A stretch of 54,058 nt of DNA. Origin: Hyphomicrobiales bacterium. GTDB taxonomy: Bacteria; Pseudomonadota; Alphaproteobacteria; Rhizobiales; Beijerinckiaceae. The notes under the pieces were generated by a model, which saw nothing but the letters and a program-made list of their open reading frames with translations, searched no databases and was not told where the DNA came from. The position numbers and the translations under genes were made by a program. How positions within the stretch are numbered: position 1 is the first letter of the stretch; each line of letters begins with the position of its first letter. Shown here piece after piece: positions 26,237 through 34,048 of the stretch. The stretch lies in NCBI GenBank assembly GCA_900470775.1, contig UCBZ01000035.1, positions 1-54,058 of the forward strand. Reading direction: 5' to 3'.

Positions 26237-26259
26237 ATGGCCGGGTCAAGCCCGGCCAT
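26237..26259. repeat. Intercistronic stem-loop between binding protein and permease genes
   Basis: ATGGCCGGG (26237-26245) and CCCGGCCAT (26251-26259) are perfect 9-base arms around a 5-base loop. It sits just after the stop of the substrate-binding protein gene. A hairpin here commonly protects the upstream message and lets the binding protein be made in excess over the permeases. There is no T-run on the transcribed strand, so it is not a full terminator. Related palindromes are widespread in this order of bacteria. Confidence 0.55.
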
Positions 26260-26271
26260 GACGAGCGAGCC

Positions 26272-27549
26272 TCACTGCTTCTGCAGCGCCTCGGCCTTCT
26301 TCTGCATGGTGGCGGCGACGATCTTCGGGTCGAGGTCCTGGATGATCATGCGCTGCGATTCCTCCATGATCATCTTGGCGAACTCGTTGAAGGCGAGCTC
26401 GAGTCCCTTGGGAATGCGGTCGACCTTGGCCTCGGCTGCGCCCCTGGTCGCCTTCACCAGCAGGTCGAAATGCGGCGTATCCTTCGAGGCGGCCGAGGTG
26501 TCGGCGCGCGGGCTCGGCGGCGGCGAGGCGCCCAAGGTCGCATAGCTCGACTGGAACTTGTCCGAGGTTGCGATCGCGATGAAATCCCAGACTAGCTTCT
26601 TGTTTTCCTTGGGCGCGTCGGCTGCGATGCCGAGCACGTTGGACGAGCCGCCCATGGGCGGGTTGAACGGCACCATGGCGAGCTTAATCTGGTCCTTGGC
26701 CTTGCCCTTCTGGATGATCGGCCAGAGCCAGGGGCCGTCGCTCTTAAGGGCGATCTTGCCGTCGGCGAACATCTGGCGGACCTCGCCGGCTGCGAGATCG
26801 CGCGGCGTCAGGCTGTCCTTGACGACGGTCTTCCAGCGCGACAGTCCCTCGACCATCTGCGGCGTGTCGATGGTGACCTTGCCCGCATCATTGGTCCAGC
26901 GGCCGCCGGCATCGAGCGTGTAATTCATCATCTCGCTGAGATACTGGCCGCCACCGCCCTTGGTCTCGTGGCCGGTGCCGAACTGATCGACGATGCCGTC
27001 GCCGTTCAGGTCCTTGGTCAGCTTGCGCGCAGCCGCGAGGAACTCGGCATAGGTTTTGGGAACCTCGAGACCCTCTTTCTTCAGCAGTTCTTCGTTGTAG
27101 GCGAAGATGTTGCCGAAATAGAGCATCATCGTGCAGACGGTGTGCTTGTTCCAGACGCAGGTGTCCTGCCCGGCCCAGCCCTTCATGTCGAGCTTGGCGT
27201 CCTTGATGTAGCCGTCGAGCGGGTCGAGCCAGCCATTATCGGCGAATTTCTGGAACTCGAACGAGGCGAGATGGACGATGTCGGGCGGCTTTCCGCCGGC
27301 AAACAGCGTCGTCATCGTGTCGGCATAGGCGCCGCGCTCGACCTTGGTCCATTCGATCTTGACGCCGGGGTGCGTCGCCTCGAACTCCTTGATCACGGAG
27401 CCCCACCAATCGCCGACGCCGCGCTCGTCCTTCTGCCAGGACACGAACTTCAGCACCTTGCCCTGCGCAAGCGCTGCACTCGACGTAAAGCCGCTGGCCA
27501 ATGTCAGAGCCAGCGCGGCGGCGGAGAGAAACAACCTTGTCTTCGGCAT
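26272..27549 (-). CDS. Sugar ABC transporter substrate-binding protein
   Basis: A 425-residue extracellular solute-binding protein (family 1). The signal peptide covers about residues 1-29 (FLSAAALALTLASGFTSSAA, cleavage ALA-Q). The mature protein opens with KVLKFVSWQKDE and carries GGKPPDIVHLASFEFQKFAD, the CUT1 binding-protein pattern. It lacks a lipobox, so it should be free in the periplasm. A GGGAGG ribosome site precedes the ATG. It delivers a sugar or sugar acid to the permeases downstream; the ligand is not readable from sequence. Confidence 0.92.
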   Translation of the reverse strand: MPKTRLFLSAAALALTLASGFTSSAALAQGKVLKFVSWQKDERGVGDWWGSVIKEFEATHPGVKIEWTKVERGAYADTMTTLFAGGKPPDIVHLASFEFQKFADNGWLDPLDGYIKDAKLDMKGWAGQDTCVWNKHTVCTMMLYFGNIFAYNEELLKKEGLEVPKTYAEFLAAARKLTKDLNGDGIVDQFGTGHETKGGGGQYLSEMMNYTLDAGGRWTNDAGKVTIDTPQMVEGLSRWKTVVKDSLTPRDLAAGEVRQMFADGKIALKSDGPWLWPIIQKGKAKDQIKLAMVPFNPPMGGSSNVLGIAADAPKENKKLVWDFIAIATSDKFQSSYATLGASPPPSPRADTSAASKDTPHFDLLVKATRGAAEAKVDRIPKGLELAFNEFAKMIMEESQRMIIQDLDPKIVAATMQKKAEALQKQ

Positions 27550-27582
27550 AACGTGACCTCCCTTGGTTTTGGCTTTTTGCCT

Positions 27583-28752
27583 TTAGTGTTTTTGTAGAAG
27601 CTCCAGCGCCTCTCGCGACGGCTCGACGCCCAGCCCCGCTCCCGCGGGCAGGGTGTAAAGGCCCAGGCTGCAATCCATGTCGCCTACGAGCAGCCGGCGG
27701 TTGGGCTCGAAGATCGAGTGCTGGTATTCGTGGCATTCCACCGCCGACAAGGCCGAGCTCGCATGCAGGCTCGCGGCCAGGAACAGGCCGATGCCGATGG
27801 TGGCGTGGGGTATGACCCTGAGGTGATGCGCCTGGGCATAAAGCCCGATCCGCATGAACTCGGTCACGCCCTTGTGTCCCATCTCGGGCTGGACGATGGC
27901 GCAGGCCCGCCGGGCGACGCGCGGCACCATGTCGTAGACGGTGCGCCACTCCTCGCCGACCGCGACAGGCGTCGAGACATGCGCCGCGACATGAGCGAGA
28001 CCGTCGAGATCCTCCGGCTTCACCGGCGCCTCGGCGAACCAGAGCCCATGCGGCTCCATCGCCTTGATCACCGCGACCGCTTCCTCGCCGCCATGAACCC
28101 AGTGCATGTCGCAGGCGATGCGTGCTTTCGGGCCGAGCCGCGCGCGCAAGGTCTCCATCTCTGCGACCACGCCGTCATCGGCGACAGGCGCGGCGAATTT
28201 GAAGCTGTCGAAACCCCTGCCCTGCCATTCCGCCGCGAAATCGGCCCGCTCTGCGCGGGTCGATTTCGGCAGGCCGGAGATATAGGCCGGCAGCCGCTCA
28301 TGGCGCTGGCCGCCGAGCAGCTTGACCAAAGGCAGGTTGGCGAGCCTGCCGCATATGTCCCAGAGCGCGATGTCGATCGCCGCCAGCGCGTCAAGATAGA
28401 AGCCGCCGGTATAGCCGCGCACACGCATCAGATCGTAGAGATCGTCGTGGATCACGCTGACGTCGCGCGGATCGCGCCCGACCACGAAGGGGCCGAGCAG
28501 ATCGTCGATGATCGCGATGGCGGCGCCCGGCGCGACGATGCCATAGGTCTCGCCCCAGCCGACCGCCCCGCTCGTGGTCTCGATGCGCACGACCACGGTG
28601 CGATCGACCACCGGATAGACCGTGCGGTTGCCCTTGCGCACGACATAGCCGCGCTCATTGATCGTCTCGCCTTCGCGCAGCGCGCCGAGATAGGGCATGT
28701 CACGCGAAATGGTGATCGAGAAGACTTCGACCCTGGCGACCTGCTCGCTCAT
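27583..28752 (-). CDS. Mandelate racemase/muconate lactonizing enzyme family dehydratase
   Basis: A 389-residue enolase-superfamily protein: N-terminal capping domain (about 5-135) and TIM barrel (about 145-380). Metal ligands are Asp215 (ACDMHW), Glu241 (FAEAP) and Glu267 (VGEEW). Candidate catalytic residues are Lys185 (DSFKFAAP), His217 in the DxH pattern, and His316 (VIPHATIG). This set fits acid-sugar dehydratases, which turn aldonates or aldarates into 2-keto-3-deoxy acids. The ATG overlaps the DapA-family gene stop by four bases. Racemase activity is less likely in this operon. Confidence 0.9.
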   Translation of the reverse strand: MSEQVARVEVFSITISRDMPYLGALREGETINERGYVVRKGNRTVYPVVDRTVVVRIETTSGAVGWGETYGIVAPGAAIAIIDDLLGPFVVGRDPRDVSVIHDDLYDLMRVRGYTGGFYLDALAAIDIALWDICGRLANLPLVKLLGGQRHERLPAYISGLPKSTRAERADFAAEWQGRGFDSFKFAAPVADDGVVAEMETLRARLGPKARIACDMHWVHGGEEAVAVIKAMEPHGLWFAEAPVKPEDLDGLAHVAAHVSTPVAVGEEWRTVYDMVPRVARRACAIVQPEMGHKGVTEFMRIGLYAQAHHLRVIPHATIGIGLFLAASLHASSALSAVECHEYQHSIFEPNRRLLVGDMDCSLGLYTLPAGAGLGVEPSREALELLQKH

Positions 28753-29678
28753 CCGCGGGCTCCCGCAGCCCGGGCCAGCGGTGCAGCATCCGACATCAGA
28801 TCGGCCGACGCATCGAGCCAGGCGTCGATCTCGGCGATGTCGTGGGCATCCATCTCAGGCACTCTTGAGCGCACCACGGTATTGTCGAGGATGCCGCGGC
28901 GCGACAGCACATGCTTGGTGAAGGCCATGCGGAAATTCGCCTGGATCACCAGCAGCGGCAGCGTGCGCATGTAGAGTTCGCGCGCCCGGCCGATATCGCC
29001 GGCACGGAAGGCGCGATCCATCGCGACGTGGACATCGGCCAGCTCGACAGCCGGCATCGCGCCGCAGGCGCCGCGACTATACTCGTCGACGAAATAGCGC
29101 GCCCCGCCGCCGCCGATCACGCCCTTGAGATGCGCCGGCTTGCCGGCGATCAGCGCCGAGATCGCCACGCCAGAGGGAAGCGTCTCTTCTTTGACATAGG
29201 TGATCGCGGGGTTGTCGCGGACGATTTCCAGAATGGTCTGGGGCTTGAGGTCCGAGCCGCGCGGCGCAGGCGCATTCTGCAGCACGATCTCGCAGCCCGG
29301 CAGCGCCTCGGCGACGGTCCGGTAGAAGGCCGCGACCGCCTCGGTGCCGGCACCGATGCTCTTGGGCGCCTGTATCATGAAGGTGGAGATGCCCTCGGCC
29401 AGCGCCTCGCTTGCATACTCAATCGCGAGTTCGGCGCTAGGCGCGCTGGCGCCAGCGACGATCGGCATGCGCCCGCCGACCCGACCAACCACCACCTTCA
29501 GTAGCGCGGCACGTTCGGGGCCGCTGAGTTCGTCGACCTCGCTAGCGAAACCTGGAAACACCACGCCGTCGACCCCCGCCTTGATGGCGAAGTCGGTGAT
29601 CCCAGCCATGGCCGCGGCGTCGACCTCGCCGCCCTTAGCGAACGGCGTCGGCAGGACGGGCAGAATTCCGGCAAGCAA
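28749..29678 (-). CDS. DapA-family lyase/dehydratase (2-keto-3-deoxy sugar acid type)
   Basis: A 309-residue class I TIM-barrel protein of the DHDPS/N-acetylneuraminate lyase family. The Schiff-base lysine is Lys163 (TYVKEETLPSG). Two usual motifs are changed: GxxGE is PGFASE (about 42-47), and the catalytic Tyr of the YNxP loop is Gln134 (VLQNAPAPRG). The same style of replacement (ASE-type loop and QDAP) is found in L-2-keto-3-deoxyarabonate dehydratase, so dehydration rather than aldol cleavage is plausible. The start is TTG at 29678, supported by GGGAGG. It is the first gene of the ten-gene operon. Confidence 0.87.
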   Translation of the reverse strand: MLAGILPVLPTPFAKGGEVDAAAMAGITDFAIKAGVDGVVFPGFASEVDELSGPERAALLKVVVGRVGGRMPIVAGASAPSAELAIEYASEALAEGISTFMIQAPKSIGAGTEAVAAFYRTVAEALPGCEIVLQNAPAPRGSDLKPQTILEIVRDNPAITYVKEETLPSGVAISALIAGKPAHLKGVIGGGGARYFVDEYSRGACGAMPAVELADVHVAMDRAFRAGDIGRARELYMRTLPLLVIQANFRMAFTKHVLSRRGILDNTVVRSRVPEMDAHDIAEIDAWLDASADLMSDAAPLARAAGARG

Positions 29679-29691
29679 GGCGACCTCCCAT

Positions 29692-29712
29692 TTGATCCAT
29701 ATGTTGGATCAA
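29692..29712. promoter_or_regulatory. Candidate operator of the sugar operon
   Basis: TTGATCCA (29692-29699), five bases, then TGGATCAA (29705-29712): a perfect 8-base inverted repeat 14-34 bases upstream of the first start codon and downstream of the predicted -10 box. A protein bound here would block RNA polymerase. The IclR half of the fusion at 20593-22341 is the only regulator in the operon and the obvious candidate, though GntR-type regulators use similar palindromes. Confidence 0.55.
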
Positions 29713-29728
29713 TAGTTATTTGATATGG

Positions 29729-29757
29729 ACCGTAAGAGCGGAACGGTATTTCGTCAA
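29729..29757 (-). promoter_or_regulatory. Candidate sigma-70-type promoter of the sugar operon
   Basis: On the minus strand, TTGACG (29752-29757) is followed after 17 bases by TACGGT (29729-29734). The -35 box is close to consensus, the -10 box weaker. Transcription would start near 29722, just upstream of the palindrome at 29692-29712. Confidence 0.4.
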
Positions 29758-30206
29758 TCGCAACCGCTGCTAAAGCAGCGCACCGCTCGGCGACGCAGCA
29801 TGCTTTGACATCGATGACATGAAGTTTTGGCTCGAAAGCGAGGAGAGCGAATGGTCTTACCCGCTATGCTTCTGCCGGATGGCTCGCATCCAGACATTGG
29901 GAGAGCCTTCAATGGGCCGACGCTCCCTGCGCGTCACACAGCCGAGGTGACCCGCCCTAAACCGGACGCTCCAAACGTCAGGAAGGGGCCAAAACCGCCA
30001 GCCCTTCGCCCGGGCGAGATGTGAAAACTCGGTTGGCCGACCGCGTCGCGCCAACAACCGGACTCTGGCTCTTTGCCCGAAAGCGGACCAACGCCGCGGC
30101 CTTGGACTGCCAACGCACGCCGGCACGCACCGAAGCACTCCATCGACCCGGCACCCGGCCGACGTGTCGCGATCCGAGCCGGCAGGAAGTTCAGCGCCGC
30201 CTTCGA
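29758..30206. other. Intergenic region with a dispersed repeat, no gene
   Basis: This gap of about 450 bp lies between the sugar operon promoter and the SDR at 30207. It contains a small hairpin (GCTGC, TAAA, GCAGC near 29768-29781) and a copy of the dispersed repeat at 29961-29997 (ACCGGACGCTCCAAACGTC, GGGGCCAAAACCG). A plus-strand frame at 29827-30024 is proline/arginine-rich repeat sequence, not a recognisable protein. Confidence 0.5.
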
Positions 30207-31121
30207 CTAGGAAATCAATCTGAGCGATGTGTCCCAGAGGCGCTCGGCATTTCCGACATCGACGGCGTAGCGGGCAACGCCGGTAAAATCCGGGGGGCGA
30301 CACGAGACTGTCGCAGCCTCGTTGCAATCCTCGAAATAGCGCCCGCCGATCCCCTGAAGCAAAGGGGAAGCTGCGAGAAGCACGGAGGTTGCCGCGCCTT
30401 GCTGCGGCGACTTCCGACGCTCGGGAGGTGTTTTGAGGCCACCCGTATGCTTCTGGAGATTGGTGGCGATCGCTCCTGGGTTTAGCGCGTTGGCAAAGAT
30501 GCCATCGTTCGACCAACGTCGCGTCGCCTCTACCGCCAGGAGGGCACATGCCGTCTTGGACTGTCCGTAAGCGACCAGCGGGTCGTAGGGCAGAAAGTCA
30601 AAATTCAGATCATCAAAGATGACGGGTGCGATGAGGTTCCCGCTTGAGCTCACCGAAGCAATCCGGGCGCCGCCCGCAGCCGCAAGCGCGCGATGCAATC
30701 CGATTGCGAGTGTGAAATGCCCGAGGAAATTAGTGGCGAACTGCATCTCCCATCCCTCGGGAGTGCGTTCGAGGGTTGGCAGCGCCATAATGCCAGCATT
30801 GTTGACCAGGATATGCAGCGCACCATCCCAATCGGCAACAAATCGGCGGACACTTCGCTGATCGGACAAATCGAGCTGCCGAACGAGGACGGCAGCGTTC
30901 TTATACACCGCACGGATTTCAGCAGCGGTGGTCTCTCCTGCGTCGATCCTGCGCACGGCCAGGGTGACCTCGGCGCCAGCGGCTGCGAGCGTTCGAGCGG
31001 TTTCCACTCCGATTCCCGAGGAAGCACCGGTTACCAGCGCGCGCTTGCCGCTCAGATCGATACCTGAAAGGACCTGCTCTGCAGTTGTGCTGAAGCCAAA
31101 GGGCGTGGTGATGAGACTCAT
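30207..31121 (-). CDS. Short-chain dehydrogenase (retinol-dehydrogenase-like)
   Basis: A 304-residue SDR. TGASSGIG lies at about residues 32-39, VNNAG at about 106, SSSGN with the catalytic Ser, and YGQSK with Tyr and Lys at about 190. The long form with an added C-terminal part (LLQGIGGRYFEDCNEAATVS) is that of retinol-dehydrogenase/WWOX-like bacterial SDRs. RRIDAGE after the second strand (basic residues) suggests NADP(H). GGAAGG precedes the ATG. It is the last of seven minus-strand genes below the large regulator. Confidence 0.9.
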   Translation of the reverse strand: MSLITTPFGFSTTAEQVLSGIDLSGKRALVTGASSGIGVETARTLAAAGAEVTLAVRRIDAGETTAAEIRAVYKNAAVLVRQLDLSDQRSVRRFVADWDGALHILVNNAGIMALPTLERTPEGWEMQFATNFLGHFTLAIGLHRALAAAGGARIASVSSSGNLIAPVIFDDLNFDFLPYDPLVAYGQSKTACALLAVEATRRWSNDGIFANALNPGAIATNLQKHTGGLKTPPERRKSPQQGAATSVLLAASPLLQGIGGRYFEDCNEAATVSCRPPDFTGVARYAVDVGNAERLWDTSLRLIS

Positions 31122-31186
31122 TTGGCCTTCCTTCAGTGCCTCATAGGCGTTTCGCCAGTAGAGCGGCGGCGCGCATGAGTCCGCCG

Positions 31187-32278
31187 TTAGATACGGCAGG
31201 ACGATCCCTCGCTGTGTTCGATCGTATCGATCAGGCGATGAAGCGTGACAGCATCGTCGAATGTCGGCCGGAGTTGTGTTCTTTGTAGAAAATCCGAAGC
31301 AAGACGTTCGTATGCGATAGCGAGAATCTGCTGTGGGCCCTCGCAAAAGCGTTCGGCCCTGTAATTCGCTGGAATATCCAGTTCCTCCAACTGTCCACGG
31401 CCGCTTGCTCCCATAACCTTGAAGCCGCCGAAACCCACATATCCGACAGGGCTCGTGATAATCAGATCACCTTTCGTGCCATTAATCTCGACGTGAAAAT
31501 TGGTGCCACGCGAGAGGCCGCCGCGGAAATGCGCCGCGACCGCCACACCATTCGCCAGTTGGCCACTCACCATCACCTGGTCCGGGACCGTCATGGGCAG
31601 CTCAACTCCAGTCTCCTCGAGGCGGATTGTCTGGCGGCGGGTCATGAGAGTTCCGGTTACTGCCTCAAAACAGCTATCCAGCGCGTAAAGCAGCGCGTCG
31701 ATCGAGTGAGCGAAGGGTACGTTCAGCATCGCCGCGCCGGCTGCCCTATCGAGCGTGTACGCAAAGCTGCTGCTCATCGCTTCTCCCCAGACGATGCCGG
31801 AGCCGATCTGCGTGGCTGAAAGAACTTCGCCCAGATACCCGTCCCGAATGAGATCGCGCGCATAGGCGAAAGGCGGCGCAGCACGTGTCTGCAGGCCGAT
31901 CGTGGTCGCGACGCCTTTGGATCGAGCAAAGTCACGCATCGCCACGGCGTCAGCGAGGTTCATCCCGAGAGGCCATTCGGAGAACACGGCCTTCCCCGCT
32001 GCAATCGCTTTGGTGACAAGTTCCTTGTGCCGGGTCACTTTAACCGCGATGACGACCAAGTCGACGTCAGGAGAGGCGACCAGTTCCTCGGCGGTTCCCA
32101 TTGCATAAGGGACGCCGAATTTACCGGCGGCTGCGGTCGCGATATCGAGATTGTTATGGCTAATCGCTGTAAGGCGGAAATCTGAAAGCCCCTTCAGCGC
32201 CGGAATGTGTGCGGTCGTCGCCCAGCCCTTGTCGGGATGGACGCCTATGATTCCGACCTTAATTGGGTTGCCGATCAT
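31187..32278 (-). CDS. Gal80-like Gfo/Idh/MocA-family protein
   Basis: A 363-residue protein with an N-terminal Rossmann domain (IKVGIIGVHPDKGWATTAHI) and a C-terminal alpha/beta domain. The catalytic EKP motif of the family reads EWP (Glu101-Trp102-Pro103), so the lysine is lost. Similarity to yeast Gal80 is visible across the length: GWATTAHIPALKGLSDF, TVPDQVMVSGQLANGV and VEINGTKGDL. Gal80 binds NAD(P) but acts as a regulator, not an enzyme, so a sensing or moonlighting role is possible. GGAG precedes the ATG. Confidence 0.85.
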   Translation of the reverse strand: MIGNPIKVGIIGVHPDKGWATTAHIPALKGLSDFRLTAISHNNLDIATAAAGKFGVPYAMGTAEELVASPDVDLVVIAVKVTRHKELVTKAIAAGKAVFSEWPLGMNLADAVAMRDFARSKGVATTIGLQTRAAPPFAYARDLIRDGYLGEVLSATQIGSGIVWGEAMSSSFAYTLDRAAGAAMLNVPFAHSIDALLYALDSCFEAVTGTLMTRRQTIRLEETGVELPMTVPDQVMVSGQLANGVAVAAHFRGGLSRGTNFHVEINGTKGDLIITSPVGYVGFGGFKVMGASGRGQLEELDIPANYRAERFCEGPQQILAIAYERLASDFLQRTQLRPTFDDAVTLHRLIDTIEHSEGSSCRI

Positions 32279-32417
32279 ATCGCACTCCCTACGTCGGTGA
32301 CGCGGCAGATCCCGAAGCCGACCGATGCTCCGCAGACCATGGCACGTCATCTCGAACCAGCGTCGAGCTCGGACACGAAGCAAATCGGCTGAGCAGCGGC
32401 CGGCTACGCGCGCCCAG

Positions 32418-32855
32418 TTATTCGGTGATCTTCACGAAACCCTGCTGAACGAGCTGAATCGTTCTCGCCATCGCGTCGAGGTTGATCTTCACATCCGGCA
32501 GCAAATCCATATTGCCCCAGCCGTTCGCCTTGGCGGTTGCGCCGCAGAGTTCAATGTTCACCCCGCGTTTCATCAAATCGGCGATCAGACCTTGGTACGG
32601 GTTGCCGGTCTTGATGTTTCGAGCGGCATTATAGGCTTGGTCGTTCAGCGTCACGTGCCCGGCATTGGTATGAAAGACCGCAATGACCTCGGACTGGGCA
32701 TTCCAATCGCTGATGTCTCCGGTGATCAGATCAAGGTGAAACAGCGACGCTGGGAGATCGCCTTCGAACGCAAGTCCGCCAATGCTGTGCACCGACTTTA
32801 CGTTCTGCAGCATGACCGGGATATCGATGATTATGGCATGTTCGGTTTTGGACAT
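32418..32855 (-). CDS. DsrE-family protein
   Basis: A 145-residue DsrE/DsrF-like protein. It has the Rossmann-like alpha/beta pattern with AVFHTNAGHVTLNDQAYNAA and GVNIELCGATAKANGW, where the Cys aligns with the sulfur-carrying cysteine of DsrE/YchN proteins. It has no signal peptide and no sulfur-oxidation genes beside it. The ribosome site is weak. It lies 122 bp downstream of the metallohydrolase gene on the same strand. A persulfide or redox role is inferred. Confidence 0.8.
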   Translation of the reverse strand: MSKTEHAIIIDIPVMLQNVKSVHSIGGLAFEGDLPASLFHLDLITGDISDWNAQSEVIAVFHTNAGHVTLNDQAYNAARNIKTGNPYQGLIADLMKRGVNIELCGATAKANGWGNMDLLPDVKINLDAMARTIQLVQQGFVKITE

Positions 32856-32977
32856 GGGGACACACCGTTCGGATTAATTATTTCGGCGGCGAACTTGCGG
32901 CACCGCTCCTGGGTTACGTTTGCGGGTAAAGCTCTGACCTCGGCCGACGCCCGCAGCGTCGATCGATCAGAGAGCCG

Positions 32978-33943
32978 TCACACGCCCTCGTGAACGAGCT
33001 TGGTGAAGAAGGCAGGGCCGATGACGAACTGGCCCCATTTCTCATCGAACTGAGCCGTGGGCTTGGCGGCGACGATCTCGTCCAGAGAGCGACCTTCCCG
33101 TTTCAGCTTGGCGACATTCGCGCGAATGCCAACGAGCATGTCGTGGTAGCCTTTGAGCTCCGCCTTATTGCTCACGGGTTGCCCATGCCCCGGAATAACG
33201 GTTGTCTGGTCGCTTATGCCAGACAGGATCGCCTCGACCGCGCGGATCGTGCCGTCGATGCTTCCTCCGGTTGAGTAGTCGATAAACGGGTAGATTCCGT
33301 TCCAGTAGATATCGCCAGCGTGGATGATATCCGCTTCTGCGAAGCTCACTGTGATGTCGCCGTCCGTGTGAGCGTTCGGGCGGTGCTTAAGGAGCAGCGT
33401 CGCGTTGTTCAGGCGGATGGACTTCTCGTCGGAGATTGTTTCGGCCGGCAATGCGCCTGGGGGCGAGGGTGGGAAGTTGAAATCCCAATCCTCGACCCTC
33501 TGCGCCGCCATGAGGTGTTTGCGTGCATTGTCGTGGGCGAGGATCGCCGCCCCTTCCTTGTTGAGCCATTCATTGCCGTCCGCATGGTCGAAATGCCAAT
33601 GCGTGTTGATCAGGTGCTTCACGGGCTGACGGCCGAGTGCGTCGAGAGCCTCGATGATCCGCGGCCGGGACGCGGTAATGCCAGCGTCGACGAGCAGCTT
33701 CCCATCGGGCCCGGTCAGTACAGCGATGTTTCCTCCCGATCCTTCCAGCACGGCCACATCGCCACGTAGCTTGTGGACGGCGATCGGCGCCTTCGCGGCT
33801 TCGGCGCGGATCATGTCGACGATGCCCTGGGCCTTGGCGAAGGCGTGCCTTGGGCTCAGCCAGCCATCGGTCGCCGTGATTGTGCCCGCGCCGATGCAGC
33901 ACAGGCAAAATCCGCGGCGCGAAAGCCTGAATTCCTGGGTCAT
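32978..33943 (-). CDS. Tat-exported metallo-beta-lactamase-fold hydrolase
   Basis: A 321-residue protein. The N-terminal Tat leader is LSRRGFCLCCIGAG (Arg9-Arg10) with cleavage near HAFAKA. The MBL fold follows, with the zinc motif THWHFDH (His115, His117, Asp119, His120), HTDGDITV, HAGDIYWNG and IPGHGQPVS. This layout is like SoxH/quinoprotein-relay hydrolases rather than true beta-lactamases. The start has GAGGAAGG upstream. It would act in the periplasm on an ester, thioester or lactone. Confidence 0.9.
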   Translation of the reverse strand: MTQEFRLSRRGFCLCCIGAGTITATDGWLSPRHAFAKAQGIVDMIRAEAAKAPIAVHKLRGDVAVLEGSGGNIAVLTGPDGKLLVDAGITASRPRIIEALDALGRQPVKHLINTHWHFDHADGNEWLNKEGAAILAHDNARKHLMAAQRVEDWDFNFPPSPPGALPAETISDEKSIRLNNATLLLKHRPNAHTDGDITVSFAEADIIHAGDIYWNGIYPFIDYSTGGSIDGTIRAVEAILSGISDQTTVIPGHGQPVSNKAELKGYHDMLVGIRANVAKLKREGRSLDEIVAAKPTAQFDEKWGQFVIGPAFFTKLVHEGV

Positions 33944-34048
33944 GACAATACCTTCCTCGGGCGCGCAGCTCGAGGCTGGCGCGTTGGTGGGTAAAGGCTG
34001 AGGGAGGACGCGGATGGGCCGAAGCCGTCTGAGTCCAAGCTATGGTTG

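Noticed and set aside
26237..26259. Intrinsic terminator after the sugar-binding protein gene
   Set aside because: The stem is strong, but there is no T-run and the permease and ATPase genes that need the same message follow, so it is listed as a stem-loop only.
29827..30024. A 65-codon plus-strand frame in the gap before the SDR at 30207
   Set aside because: It is built from the dispersed intergenic repeat and low-complexity Pro/Arg sequence; no family match.
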